Below, piece by piece: positions 46,206-54,991 of a DNA stretch of 64,000 nt. A program made the position numbers and the translations under genes. Each line of letters starts with the position of its first letter. The stretch's first letter is position 1. The notes under the pieces were generated by a model that saw nothing but the letters and a program-made list of their open reading frames with translations, was not told where the DNA came from and ran no database searches. The stretch comes from Petroclostridium sp. X23 (GTDB taxonomy: Bacteria > Bacillota > Clostridia > SK-Y3): NCBI RefSeq assembly GCF_030013905.1, contig NZ_CP124862.1:2173051-2237050 (forward strand). Reading direction: 5' to 3'.

Positions 46206-47213
46206 CTACCACTCCTTGAACTGTTTTAAGCCTATACTATTCGCTTCTTCATCCATAAGCTCTTTTAATTCGTCATCTAATTTCATGAGTGTCAGTGTTG
46301 CACCCATCATATCAAGAGAAGTAAAATAGTTTCCTACATAAGATCTGTGTATCTTAATCCCCTTTTCAGCAAGTATTTCTTCCACTTTGTTGTATAAGAT
46401 ATATAATTCCATGATTGGTGTTGCTCCAAGACCTGATACTAACGCTACCACTTCATCGCCTTGTACAAAAGGATAATCAGGTACTATAATATCAAGCATC
46501 ATCTGTGCCATTTCATCAGCAGTTTTTAATTCACATACTTTTATGCCCGGCTCTCCATGATGTCCGATACCAAGCTCCATTGTTCCCGGCTCAATTTTAA
46601 AGTTCGGTTTTCCTACTGCAGGTATCGTACATGGTGTAAGGCCGATTCCTACACTCCTCGTATTATCAATAGCTTTTTGAGCTGCCGCAATGACTTCATC
46701 AAGATTTCCACCTTTTGCAGCTTTTGCTCCCCCTACTTTCCACATTAAAATTTCTCCTGCTACGCCACGCCGTTTTTCTCTTTCTGTCTTTGGTGCAGAT
46801 GCAACATCATCATTGGCTACTACAGTCTTAACCTCCATCCCTTCCATTTCCGCCATTTTCATTGCCATTTTGACATTCATATTATCTCCGGCATAGTTGC
46901 CATATAAGCAAGCTATACCACTCCCCGAGTCGGCTGCCTTAAATGAATCATAGAAAGCTTTTGCTGTAGGTGATGAAAATATTTCCCCTATCGCTACCGC
47001 ATCCACCATATTTTTACCAATGTAGCCGATAAATGCCGGTTTATGTCCGGATCCCCCTCCGGTTACTACACCTACTTTCCCTTTCACGGGAGCATTTTTG
47101 TATTTCAGCACTCTTGGATTTTCTGTTTTTTCTACCAAATCCAAATGGTTTTTCACAAAACCTTCAATCATATCTTCTACTACTTTATCCGGATTATTGA
47201 TAATTCTTTGCAT
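46206..47213 (-). CDS. dhaK: DhaK-type kinase subunit (dihydroxyacetone/erythrulose kinase)
   Basis: 335 residues, full length. Substrate loop TGGGSGHKPAFIGYIG (residues 51-66), DAVAIGEIFSSPTA, and the His that binds the keto group covalently in GIGHHGEPGIKV (H219). It places a triose or tetrulose in the kinase active site, with DhaL providing the nucleotide. Site AGGAGG, start ATG. It follows the RpiB-like gene by 35 bp in a long operon with an importer and a polyol dehydrogenase. Confidence 0.93.
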   Translation of the reverse strand: MQRIINNPDKVVEDMIEGFVKNHLDLVEKTENPRVLKYKNAPVKGKVGVVTGGGSGHKPAFIGYIGKNMVDAVAIGEIFSSPTAKAFYDSFKAADSGSGIACLYGNYAGDNMNVKMAMKMAEMEGMEVKTVVANDDVASAPKTEREKRRGVAGEILMWKVGGAKAAKGGNLDEVIAAAQKAIDNTRSVGIGLTPCTIPAVGKPNFKIEPGTMELGIGHHGEPGIKVCELKTADEMAQMMLDIIVPDYPFVQGDEVVALVSGLGATPIMELYILYNKVEEILAEKGIKIHRSYVGNYFTSLDMMGATLTLMKLDDELKELMDEEANSIGLKQFKEW

Positions 47214-47248
47214 ATCAGATTCCTCCTATTTAATTCGTATTTGACCGC

Positions 47249-47707
47249 CTAGTTGCAGCATTTTAAAAATTGATTCTCGTATTCGGAAATCTTTTCGACT
47301 TTTGCTGTAGAACCTCCACCCTGAAATTCGGAATTGAGCCATATGCTTACCAGCTGTTTTGCTAATTCTTCACCTATTACTCTGGCTCCTAACGTCATAA
47401 TTTGCGCATTATTACTTTTTCTTGCACGTTCTGCCGAATATGGATCATGGCATACCGCAGCTCTTATTCCGGGAACTTTATTGGCCGCAATTGCCATCCC
47501 TATTCCTGTACCGCATATCAATATTCCCCGTTCATGTTTTCCATCCGCAACTGCTTTTGCGACTTTTACTGCAATATCAGGATAAAGTATGGGCTGGGTA
47601 TCATATACACCGTAATCTTCCACTTCATACCTATTGTCTTTTAAATATGCTACTATCTTTTCTTTTAATCCAAATGCCGCTTCGTCACACCCGATTGCAA
47701 TCGACAT
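47249..47707 (-). CDS. RpiB-type sugar-phosphate isomerase, likely tetrulose phosphate
   Basis: 152 residues. Family strings are GILICGTGIGMAIAAN with the catalytic C65, AAVCHDPYSAERARKSNNA with H87, and GARVIGEELA. The N-terminal motif, usually GxDHxG, here reads GCDEAA. RpiB-like proteins in polyol operons (EryI, DerI) convert erythrulose 4-phosphate to erythrose 4-phosphate; I infer that role from the neighbours. Ribose 5-phosphate isomerase B is the alternative. Confidence 0.85.
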   Translation of the reverse strand: MSIAIGCDEAAFGLKEKIVAYLKDNRYEVEDYGVYDTQPILYPDIAVKVAKAVADGKHERGILICGTGIGMAIAANKVPGIRAAVCHDPYSAERARKSNNAQIMTLGARVIGEELAKQLVSIWLNSEFQGGGSTAKVEKISEYENQFLKCCN

Positions 47708-47736
47708 AACCTTCCCTCCTATTTGCTTATATATCG

Positions 47737-48813
47737 TTAAGGTTTTATAACTACTTTCAAAGAGTTTTCTCCTTTTTCAGCTAATTCAAATGCTTCTTGC
47801 CATTGTTCTAATGGTAATTGGTGCGTTACTACACCTTCTGTAGGGAGCTTCCCATTTCCAATCCATTCAATAACAGGTTCATAACAGTAAGGACTAAGAT
47901 GGACACCATACAAATCCAATTCTTTTCTATCGCTGATAATACTCCAGTCTACTGTCGTCAAATCTTTAAATACACTGAATTCTACAAACGTACCCATTTT
48001 CCTAATCGCTTCCAATCCCTGCTGTACACTCTTAGGATGGCCGGTTGCTTCAATATAAACATCACAACCATAACCATCTGTCATCTTCATAATTTTTTCA
48101 ATAACGTCTTCTTTAGCCGGATTCATCACGATATCAGCGCCAAATTTTTTAGCAATTTTCAGTCTGTCTTCATTTAGATCTAAAACAACTAAAGTTTTGG
48201 GATTCTTCAGCTTAATCGCACCTACCATTCCAAGCCCTAAGGTACCTGCACCTGACAATACCACTACATCTTCATTACCAATCTTTGCTCTGTCAACACA
48301 GTGTTTGGAACAAGCATAAGGTTCAATTAAAATTGCCTTTTCAATAGGAATATCTTTAGGTACAATATAGTTGAGCGCCTCTTTAGGGAATTTCATATAT
48401 TCAGCCATGCCACCATTAACATTATTCTGGAATCCATATACATCATGTTTTTGACACATCCAATGCCGCCCTGTTTTACAGAATTTACATTCCCAACAAG
48501 GAACAATTTGTTCGGATATCACCCTGTCTCCTATTTTGAAATCACCTTCTACATTGGGTCCCATTTCAACAATAATTCCTAAAAATTCATGTCCTGGAAT
48601 CATAGGTGCTTTAATATATGGCGGATTTCCTTCCCCGCCCCAAAAGCTTGGTGCACCATGATATGCCTTTATATCTCCTGCACAAACACCGCATGCTTCA
48701 ACTTTTATTATAATTTCTCCTTCTTCAGCCCTTGGTACCGGAACTTCTTCCAATCTGTAATCCCCAGGAGCATGTGCTACTAAAGCTTTCATTTTTTCCG
48801 GTAAATTTGACAT
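47737..48813 (-). CDS. Zinc polyol dehydrogenase, erythritol/threitol dehydrogenase-like
   Basis: 358 residues from ATG 48813 (AAGGGGG). It is a medium-chain dehydrogenase with the catalytic zinc region GVCAGD and GHEF, the structural-zinc cysteines in CWECKFCKTGRHWMC, and the NAD-binding GAGTLGLGMVG. The stretches ISEQIVPCWEC and TVDWSIISDRKELD are, as far as I recall, close to characterised erythritol/L-threitol dehydrogenases of mycobacteria. It would oxidise a tetritol to erythrulose. Sorbitol- or xylitol-type activity is the alternative. Confidence 0.85.
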   Translation of the reverse strand: MSNLPEKMKALVAHAPGDYRLEEVPVPRAEEGEIIIKVEACGVCAGDIKAYHGAPSFWGGEGNPPYIKAPMIPGHEFLGIIVEMGPNVEGDFKIGDRVISEQIVPCWECKFCKTGRHWMCQKHDVYGFQNNVNGGMAEYMKFPKEALNYIVPKDIPIEKAILIEPYACSKHCVDRAKIGNEDVVVLSGAGTLGLGMVGAIKLKNPKTLVVLDLNEDRLKIAKKFGADIVMNPAKEDVIEKIMKMTDGYGCDVYIEATGHPKSVQQGLEAIRKMGTFVEFSVFKDLTTVDWSIISDRKELDLYGVHLSPYCYEPVIEWIGNGKLPTEGVVTHQLPLEQWQEAFELAEKGENSLKVVIKP

Positions 48814-48913
48814 TGTAAAATCCCCCTTTATGAATATAAAGATTAAATTTGTTCTACAGCTAATTGAGGCTAAGACTCTCACTGAAATGTATGATTTTGT
48901 TTATGAATTGTGT

Positions 48914-50017
48914 TTAAATTCTATTCCCTGTATGAATATCAAACAAATGTGTTTTTTCTGCTTTTACTTCTAGTTTAATCGTATCGCCTTGCTTATATCG
49001 AATTTCTTCTGTTGTAATTAATGTAAGAAATTCTTCACCTACCCGTACACTAATCCGTCTTTCCTCTCCCAGATTCTCAAATACAGCCACTTTCACTTCA
49101 GAACCTTTACTGTTCTCATCATCGATTAATAAATCCATAGGCCTTACCCCTAATCTTACCATCATGCCTTCTTTTACAGCTGGGTAATATCTGTTAGGAA
49201 CACCTATTTGAACATCACTTCCGGGAAAATCGAATAAAAATCCGCCATCCCGTTTTACTATTTTTACTGTCATAAGATTCATAGGCGGCTCCCCAATGAA
49301 GCCGGCAACAAACTCATTCACAGGGTTGTCATATACTTCCAAAGGCGTACCAAACTGTTGAAGTTGACCATCTTTCATAATAGCAATCTTATCTGTTAAA
49401 GACATTGCTTCTAACTGGTCATGGGTAACAATAATCGTCGTACATTGAATTTCTTTATGAAGCCGCTTAATTTCAGTTCTCAAAATCTGACGCATTTTCC
49501 CATCCAGATGTGACAGAGGTTCATCCAACAACAGCAATTTTGGCCTTCTAACGATGGCTCTTGCAATATTCACACGCTGTTTTTGTCCCCCACTTAAGCT
49601 CATAGGTCTGCTTTCTAATAGATCATCGACCTTCAATAGAGGTGCAATTTTCATAATCTCTTTGTGAATCTCATCTTCACTTACCTTTTTAGCTCTCAAA
49701 TTAAAAGCAATATTATCATATACATTAAGCGGAGGATATAATGCATAATCTTCAAAAGCTAAGCCGATATGCCTGTCTTTAGGATGTAAATGATTCACTC
49801 TTGTCTCTCCAATATAAACATCCCCATCCGTAATATCTTCAAGTCCGGCAACCATTCGCAGTGTTGTTGTTTTCCCGCATCCGGAAGGCCCCAATATGCC
49901 TATAAATTCTCCATCATTGCATTCCAAGCTTAAACTTTTTACTGCAAAATCATTTTGTTCCCCTTTTTTATTATCTTTGTATCTTTTATATACATTTTTC
50001 AGGGTCAACTTTGCCAT
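48914..50017 (-). CDS. ABC importer ATPase (MalK/UgpC type) 2
   Basis: 367 residues. Walker A GPSGCGKTT, Q-loop, signature LSGGQKQR, Walker B LLLLDEPLSHLDGK and the H-loop in VTHDQ. After about residue 240 a C-terminal OB-type (TOBE) regulatory domain follows. It drives the importer encoded with it. Its start overlaps the stop of the other ATPase gene by one base. Two unlike ATPase genes in one cluster recall the GlpS/GlpT pair of glycerol importers. Confidence 0.93.
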   Translation of the reverse strand: MAKLTLKNVYKRYKDNKKGEQNDFAVKSLSLECNDGEFIGILGPSGCGKTTTLRMVAGLEDITDGDVYIGETRVNHLHPKDRHIGLAFEDYALYPPLNVYDNIAFNLRAKKVSEDEIHKEIMKIAPLLKVDDLLESRPMSLSGGQKQRVNIARAIVRRPKLLLLDEPLSHLDGKMRQILRTEIKRLHKEIQCTTIIVTHDQLEAMSLTDKIAIMKDGQLQQFGTPLEVYDNPVNEFVAGFIGEPPMNLMTVKIVKRDGGFLFDFPGSDVQIGVPNRYYPAVKEGMMVRLGVRPMDLLIDDENSKGSEVKVAVFENLGEERRISVRVGEEFLTLITTEEIRYKQGDTIKLEVKAEKTHLFDIHTGNRI

Positions 50018-51156
50018 TATGCTACCCCCTTCGCAAGCTCTTCTTGGCGGTGCCTCACAAGAAATGTTTTATCCTTGCAGTTAAAGAACAATGCATTGTT
50101 CATATTAAATTTGATAAAAATATCCGAATCCAAATCCGCTTTCAAATCATTAGGTGCAATTAACCGGATCAGCTGACCATTGACATCAACAATTAAAACA
50201 GATTTATTTCCTATCGGCTCAAGACTATATACGGTGCCGTGCATATATTCATCATCTTTTTTGCTAAAACTTAAGTCTATATCTATGCCTCTGATTCCCA
50301 AGTCTACTTCATTACTATGATGTTTCAGAAGAACTTTAGCTGCATCTTCTTGTATATCAAACAACTTTTCTTGCCCTAACATTTTTACTTTCAACCGATT
50401 ATTTTGATTAATAAGATTTACTTTAAAAATATTAACCTCCGGTTCTCCCATAAGCTTTGCAACAAATTCATTCGCCGGGGTATAATATACTTCATCGCTC
50501 GTTCCGATCTGCTCTATTCTACCTTCATTAATAATACCGATCCTATCGCCCAAGCTCATCGCTTCCAAGTAGTCATGCGTTACATAAATAGTTGTCGTAT
50601 CAAAGCTGCACTGCATCTCCTTCAGTTCGGCTCTCATAAAGTGTCTTAACTTTGCATCAAGATGTGCTAACGGTTCGTCCATCAAAAAAACATTAGGCTC
50701 CCTCACAATACACCTGCCAAGTGCAACACGTTGTCTTTGTCCGTTGCTCAATTGGCTGGGCAATCTCTCCATCAAATGGTCAATCTTCATCATTGATGCG
50801 ACACGATAAACTTCCTTCTTGATGTGCTCTTCATCCTTCTTATATAACGGACTTCTCATCGGAGAAGCAATGTTGTCATATACCGAAATATGGGGATACA
50901 GTGCATAATTTTCAAATACCATTGAGACATTTCTTTTTGCAGGCTCTATAAGATTCATAATCCTCCCGTCCATTTTGACATGTCCGCCATCCGGGAACTC
51001 TACTCCTGCAATTGTTTTTAATATTGTTGTCTTCCCTGCCCCTGCCGGACCAAAGAGAACAAAAAACTCCTTATCTTTGACATCCAGGCTGATGTTATCA
51101 AGGGCAGTGATTTTCTTAAACCTTTTTGTAATATTGCATAGTTCAATATGTGCCAT
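50017..51156 (-). CDS. ABC importer ATPase (MalK/UgpC type) 1
   Basis: 379 residues. Walker A is GPAGAGKTT, signature LSNGQRQR (N instead of G), Walker B VFLMDEPLAHLDAK, then VTHDYLEAMS. A C-terminal TOBE domain is present. The slightly changed signature suggests that the two ATPases form an asymmetric heterodimer with one strong and one weaker site. It lies 13 bp after the permease gene. Confidence 0.93.
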   Translation of the reverse strand: MAHIELCNITKRFKKITALDNISLDVKDKEFFVLFGPAGAGKTTILKTIAGVEFPDGGHVKMDGRIMNLIEPAKRNVSMVFENYALYPHISVYDNIASPMRSPLYKKDEEHIKKEVYRVASMMKIDHLMERLPSQLSNGQRQRVALGRCIVREPNVFLMDEPLAHLDAKLRHFMRAELKEMQCSFDTTTIYVTHDYLEAMSLGDRIGIINEGRIEQIGTSDEVYYTPANEFVAKLMGEPEVNIFKVNLINQNNRLKVKMLGQEKLFDIQEDAAKVLLKHHSNEVDLGIRGIDIDLSFSKKDDEYMHGTVYSLEPIGNKSVLIVDVNGQLIRLIAPNDLKADLDSDIFIKFNMNNALFFNCKDKTFLVRHRQEELAKGVA

Positions 51157-51169
51157 AACCCTCTCTCCT

Positions 51170-52000
51170 TTATCCTTTTACAGCTCCAAAGCTTAATCCT
51201 CTTACCAGATGTTTTTGAATGATTAGTGCAAGTATAACTTCAGGTAATGCTGAAATTGTTGCTGCCACAGCCATTTGTCCATAATGCACCGTATCGGAAG
51301 CAATATACTTTAACGATGCTACTGTAACGGTTTGGATATTAAATCCACTTAAAATTAAAGGGAAAGTAAAACTATTCCATGCAAAGATGAATGAAAGTAA
51401 TGCTGCCGCAACTAGTCCCGGCTTGATCAGCGGCAGTAATATTTTCCAAAAAACATGATACCAAGCATAGCCATCAAGCTGTGCCGCCTGCTCTATTTCA
51501 ACAGAGATATCTTCAAAATATCCCCTTACCACCCAGATTAACAGCGGTAAAGTAATTAATTGATAAACCCATATCAATCCGAAATAAGTATCGTATAAAC
51601 CAATTTTCTGATAAATCATAAATAAGGGCAGAATAACCAATATCTCCGGTGCAAATTTGAATGACAATATCGTAAAAGCCAAATCTTCTTTTGCTTTAAA
51701 GTTATATCTTGCAAGTGCATATGCAGCAGGTACTCCTACCGCTACAGACACAAGTACCGCACCCCCGCTGACAATAACATTATCTAAAAATGCTTTAAAA
51801 TAATCTGTTCTTAAAAGTACCGCTTTATAATTTTCAAGCGTTGGATTAAATAAGAACGTTGTTGTATACATTTCCGCATCGCTTTTAAAAGTAATTAATA
51901 CCATCCAAAACAGCGGAAAAAGTGCAAATATTGCATATATTGTTAATAAAAAATTGCTCACGACTTTCTCTACGACCGCTAATCTTTCTTTACTCATCAT
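51170..52000 (-). CDS. ABC importer permease, MalG type
   Basis: 276 residues with six membrane helices. The EAA loop that docks the ATPase reads EQAAQLDGYAWYHVFWKILLP. The N-terminus has the usual long first helix (YAIFALFPLFWMVLITFKS). Together with the MalF-type gene upstream (17 bp) it forms the channel for a small sugar or polyol. Two adjacent ATGs; GGAGG precedes both. Confidence 0.93.
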   Translation of the reverse strand: MMSKERLAVVEKVVSNFLLTIYAIFALFPLFWMVLITFKSDAEMYTTTFLFNPTLENYKAVLLRTDYFKAFLDNVIVSGGAVLVSVAVGVPAAYALARYNFKAKEDLAFTILSFKFAPEILVILPLFMIYQKIGLYDTYFGLIWVYQLITLPLLIWVVRGYFEDISVEIEQAAQLDGYAWYHVFWKILLPLIKPGLVAAALLSFIFAWNSFTFPLILSGFNIQTVTVASLKYIASDTVHYGQMAVAATISALPEVILALIIQKHLVRGLSFGAVKG

Positions 52001-52017
52001 GCTATCCTCCCACCTTC

Positions 52018-52959
52018 TTAATTTCCCGATGCCTTGCTATGCACCGACAGCCAATTGCCAACCAACTTCTTGCTAATAATATAAATAACAATCCATAGCA
52101 CTAATATATAGGGTAACGCTTTACCGAATTTTAAAAATGCAAAACCTGTATTATAGCTTGATAATGAAAGGTTCATTAACGTGTTTCCCGGTCCTCCTTT
52201 TGTTAATGCAAAAATAATGGAGAATTCCTGTAAAGAAGCCATCAATCTAAAAATAAGCGCAATATACATAAATGGCTTTAGCATGGGTAAGGTTAATGTC
52301 CTAAAGGTAAACCACGCCGACCCTCCGTCTATTTTAGCCGCTTCGAACGGTGACTTAGGTAAAGATTGGATTCCGGCAAGTATTAGTATGATAACAAACG
52401 GAGCATATATCCATATATCAATAAGTGATGCCGTAAATAAAGCTGTTTTGGGTGAAGATGCCCATGGAAAATTATAAATACCAAAAATATTTAAAAACTT
52501 CTCCAATATACCAACAGAATTATTGGTCATCAGCTGCCATATTAGAGTTGCTATAACCGGTGCAATCATTAACGGAAAAATCAATACTACTTTTAATATC
52601 TTTGTAAACCTGTTATCTTTGCTAAGCAGAAGTGCAATTCCCAATCCCAAAAGCATTTCTATACCGGTTGTGGCTAATGCATATTTTCCGGTTACAAGAA
52701 TAGCGTGCCAAAAGTCCCAATCTTTAAATATATCAATCCAGTTTTCCAAACCAATAAATTTATAAGTTGCTCTTCTAAACGAAAAATTTGTCATGGAATA
52801 ATAGATTGCAGCCGCAAATGGATATAAAAACCCTACAGTGATTAAAAGTGCCGGTGCCATAATTAAATATGGTCTTGCTTTAACTAAGAAAGGAATTTTT
52901 GTATACTTATCATGATTAAGTATTGCTTCGGTATTTTTTGTTTCTATTGACGTATCCAC
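52018..52959 (-). CDS. ABC importer permease, MalF/UgpA type
   Basis: 313 residues with six membrane helices, starting at GTG 52959 after AAGGGGGG. The EAA loop is FEAAKIDGGSAWFTFRTLTLP. The segment AIYYSMTNFSF after helix 1 is typical. It is the first of the two permease genes after the binding protein, from which it is separated by an 81-bp spacer with a stable hairpin. Confidence 0.93.
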   Translation of the reverse strand: MDTSIETKNTEAILNHDKYTKIPFLVKARPYLIMAPALLITVGFLYPFAAAIYYSMTNFSFRRATYKFIGLENWIDIFKDWDFWHAILVTGKYALATTGIEMLLGLGIALLLSKDNRFTKILKVVLIFPLMIAPVIATLIWQLMTNNSVGILEKFLNIFGIYNFPWASSPKTALFTASLIDIWIYAPFVIILILAGIQSLPKSPFEAAKIDGGSAWFTFRTLTLPMLKPFMYIALIFRLMASLQEFSIIFALTKGGPGNTLMNLSLSSYNTGFAFLKFGKALPYILVLWIVIYIISKKLVGNWLSVHSKASGN

Positions 52960-52982
52960 ATTTTGCCCCCCTTGTCTATCTC

Positions 52983-53035
52983 CGGTTCAAGGAGGCCGCC
53001 TCTATAGATAAAAGACGGCTCCCTCCTTAAACCGT
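52983..53035 (-). terminator. Intercistronic hairpin after the binding-protein gene
   Basis: CGGTTCAAGGAGG and CCTCCTTAAACCG (one mismatch), extended by GCC/GGC, between the binding protein and the MalF-type permease. There is no T-run on the minus strand. It probably protects the binding-protein mRNA or lets only part of the transcripts continue, giving more binding protein than channel. Confidence 0.65.
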
Positions 53036-53040
53036 AAAAG

Positions 53041-54489
53041 TTACTCTACTTCTACATCTTCTACAATCTTGTCGATTTTTGCCTTTAAAGCATCCATTGC
53101 TTCTTGTGTTGATTTATATTTCCCTCCAACTAAATCCTGCAGTGTAGCTGCCCATTCAGTTGTTGTCTCAAAGAAGTGAGGCTGCGGTGTAAATTGAATT
53201 GTCGTTCCATCTATCGTCTTCTTAAATGTTTGTGCATATCCATCTGCTTTTTCAATAATTGCAGCAAAGGAAGGATCTTCAAATACTGAATTACGAACCG
53301 GATTAACAAGATTTGCGTTTACAGAAGCCCATAGTTGATAATCTTTTCCGGTGAAATACTGTAAAAACAGCCATGCAGCTTGCTTGTTTTTAGAGGCTTT
53401 ATTCATCGCAAGCGCCCATGTCCACAAGTTAGAATTAACCTGGTTTTTACCTTCCGGCAGCGGAGCCGGTACCCACGCAAGATTACCCGCTTCTTTAGAT
53501 GCGCCTTCCGGATTTTGGAAATACTCAACTACATCTGCATCAAATAGCATCGCAGCTTTGCCCGCTCCCAAGTCTGCACTTGCTTGATACCATGTATAGC
53601 TTGACCATGACGGTGAACCGCCGGATTTAATGAGTTTTACCCATGTGTCGGTCATTTCTACTGCTTCTTTTGAATTGAGCTTTGATACAAGTTTGCCCTC
53701 TTCCACCTCAAAGTCTTTTGCACCATAATTAACAAAAGTAGTCATATATCCCGGATGGATTGTCGCCCAGTTTCTTGTGCCGCGTAGCGCAAGCGCATAG
53801 GTGCCTTTGCCGTCAAATTCATTGAGTTTTTTACATAAATCCATCAGTTCTTCTATCGTTTTTGGTGCCTCTAGCCCTTTTTCGGCAAAAATTCTTTTAT
53901 TATATGCAAGAGTATATTGTTCAAATCCCATCGGCAGTGCCCATTGCGATCCCGAGCCTGTCTTATGCCCCGGGGTCAAATCCCACTTTAACGCCCCTAC
54001 AATACCCTTATAGAAATCTTCAAAATTATAATCGGAAGCTGTTAGATTCGAATCATTAATGAATTCATCCAATGGCTGGATATATCCGGCGGGCGCATAT
54101 TCCCAAACTTGGTAGGCTCCTGTCATAAAGATATCCGGATCTCCTGAACGGCTGTTTAAGGAAGTAGTAACCTTATCAAAATAGTTCTCTTCCGGTGTTA
54201 TAGAGTATTCCACTTTGATACCTGTTTTTTCTTCGAAGTCCGGAATTTTCTTGATCACAGCTTCTGCATATGGATGTTGATTGAGTAATACTTTTATTTT
54301 AGCCCCTTTCGCCATTTCCCAGCTGAATCCTGTCTTTTTAGCATCTTCTTTCGCTTGTTCGGCAGCCGTATCCAATGAATTGCTGTTTGGATCTGCCTGT
54401 GGCTCCTGTTGCTTTCCACAACCTACCGAAGAAAATACAAGTAGTAGAACAACCATCATACTAAATGTTCTTTTTACAATGTTTGCCAT
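53041..54489 (-). CDS. Substrate-binding lipoprotein of ABC importer
   Basis: 482 residues. The lipoprotein signal ends in the lipobox SSVGC (Cys about 24), so it is tied to the outer face of the membrane. The mature protein is of the family 1 extracellular binding proteins (MalE/UgpB): YNKRIFAEKGLEAPKTIEEL and the Trp-rich hinge part. Length is typical. Expected ligand: a small polyol such as erythritol, threitol or glycerol, inferred from the enzymes downstream. It is first in the operon. Confidence 0.92.
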   Translation of the reverse strand: MANIVKRTFSMMVVLLLVFSSVGCGKQQEPQADPNSNSLDTAAEQAKEDAKKTGFSWEMAKGAKIKVLLNQHPYAEAVIKKIPDFEEKTGIKVEYSITPEENYFDKVTTSLNSRSGDPDIFMTGAYQVWEYAPAGYIQPLDEFINDSNLTASDYNFEDFYKGIVGALKWDLTPGHKTGSGSQWALPMGFEQYTLAYNKRIFAEKGLEAPKTIEELMDLCKKLNEFDGKGTYALALRGTRNWATIHPGYMTTFVNYGAKDFEVEEGKLVSKLNSKEAVEMTDTWVKLIKSGGSPSWSSYTWYQASADLGAGKAAMLFDADVVEYFQNPEGASKEAGNLAWVPAPLPEGKNQVNSNLWTWALAMNKASKNKQAAWLFLQYFTGKDYQLWASVNANLVNPVRNSVFEDPSFAAIIEKADGYAQTFKKTIDGTTIQFTPQPHFFETTTEWAATLQDLVGGKYKSTQEAMDALKAKIDKIVEDVEVE

Positions 54490-54658
54490 TTTTACACCCT
54501 TCCTCCCTAAAATGTTGTTTGATTGGTTCTATTATATCTAATACTTTTTGTCCTACACCCCCTCCCTTTTTTCTATGATCCTCCGGAACTCCTTCAACAT
54601 TTATGGCATTATGTGCAATTTATTACTCTGATTGCATTAATGTTTTGTGCATATTTAC

Positions 54659-54687
54659 ATTATACAGATACCAATATCTTATTTAAA
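54659..54687 (-). promoter_or_regulatory. Possible promoter of the polyol operon
   Basis: TATAAT at 54659-54664 with TTTAAA 17 bp upstream. The -35 is weak, as expected for an activator-dependent promoter (the YesN-type regulator is encoded next door). Confidence 0.4.
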
Positions 54688-54732
54688 TAAATAATATTTG
54701 TAAATTTATCAATTTATTTTGATAATTAACTA

Positions 54733-54789
54733 ACAAAATCATAAAATACTATAGTTTTATAATAAAACTATAGTATTTTATGATTTTGT
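54733..54789. repeat. 57-nt perfect inverted repeat
   Basis: Two 28-bp arms (left arm begins ACAAAATCATAAAATACT) separated by a single A, perfectly matched. It lies between the YesN-type regulator and the binding-protein gene. It can act as terminator/insulator on the mRNA or as a cruciform in DNA. Confidence 0.85.
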
Positions 54790-54828
54790 GTAAAATATTT
54801 AGATGTGCGGCATTCCATATGGAGTTCC

Positions 54829-54980
54829 TATAAGAGAGTGCTGAAAAAGTGCTTAATTGGTCAGAAATCACACAAGGGGACAGGGCCGCAGTCCGGCCAA
54901 AAACCAGGCCTGACAGCAGACCAGTCCCCAAGTTCGATTTTCTCTATGTGCTAAATCCGACTTTTTCACATTCTCCTATA
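54829..54980. repeat. Dispersed repeat of the GGCCGCAGTCC family, copy 2
   Basis: 152 bp with ends TATAAGAGAGTGCTGAAAAAG and, inverted, TATAGGAGAATGTGAAAAAG (imperfect). The core GGGCCGCAGTCCGGCC and CCAGGCCTGACAGCAGACC is shared with 15289-15411. It ends 12 bp before the YesN-type gene end and may be a MITE or a structured RNA element. Confidence 0.75.
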
Positions 54981-54991
54981 ATAATCCACAA

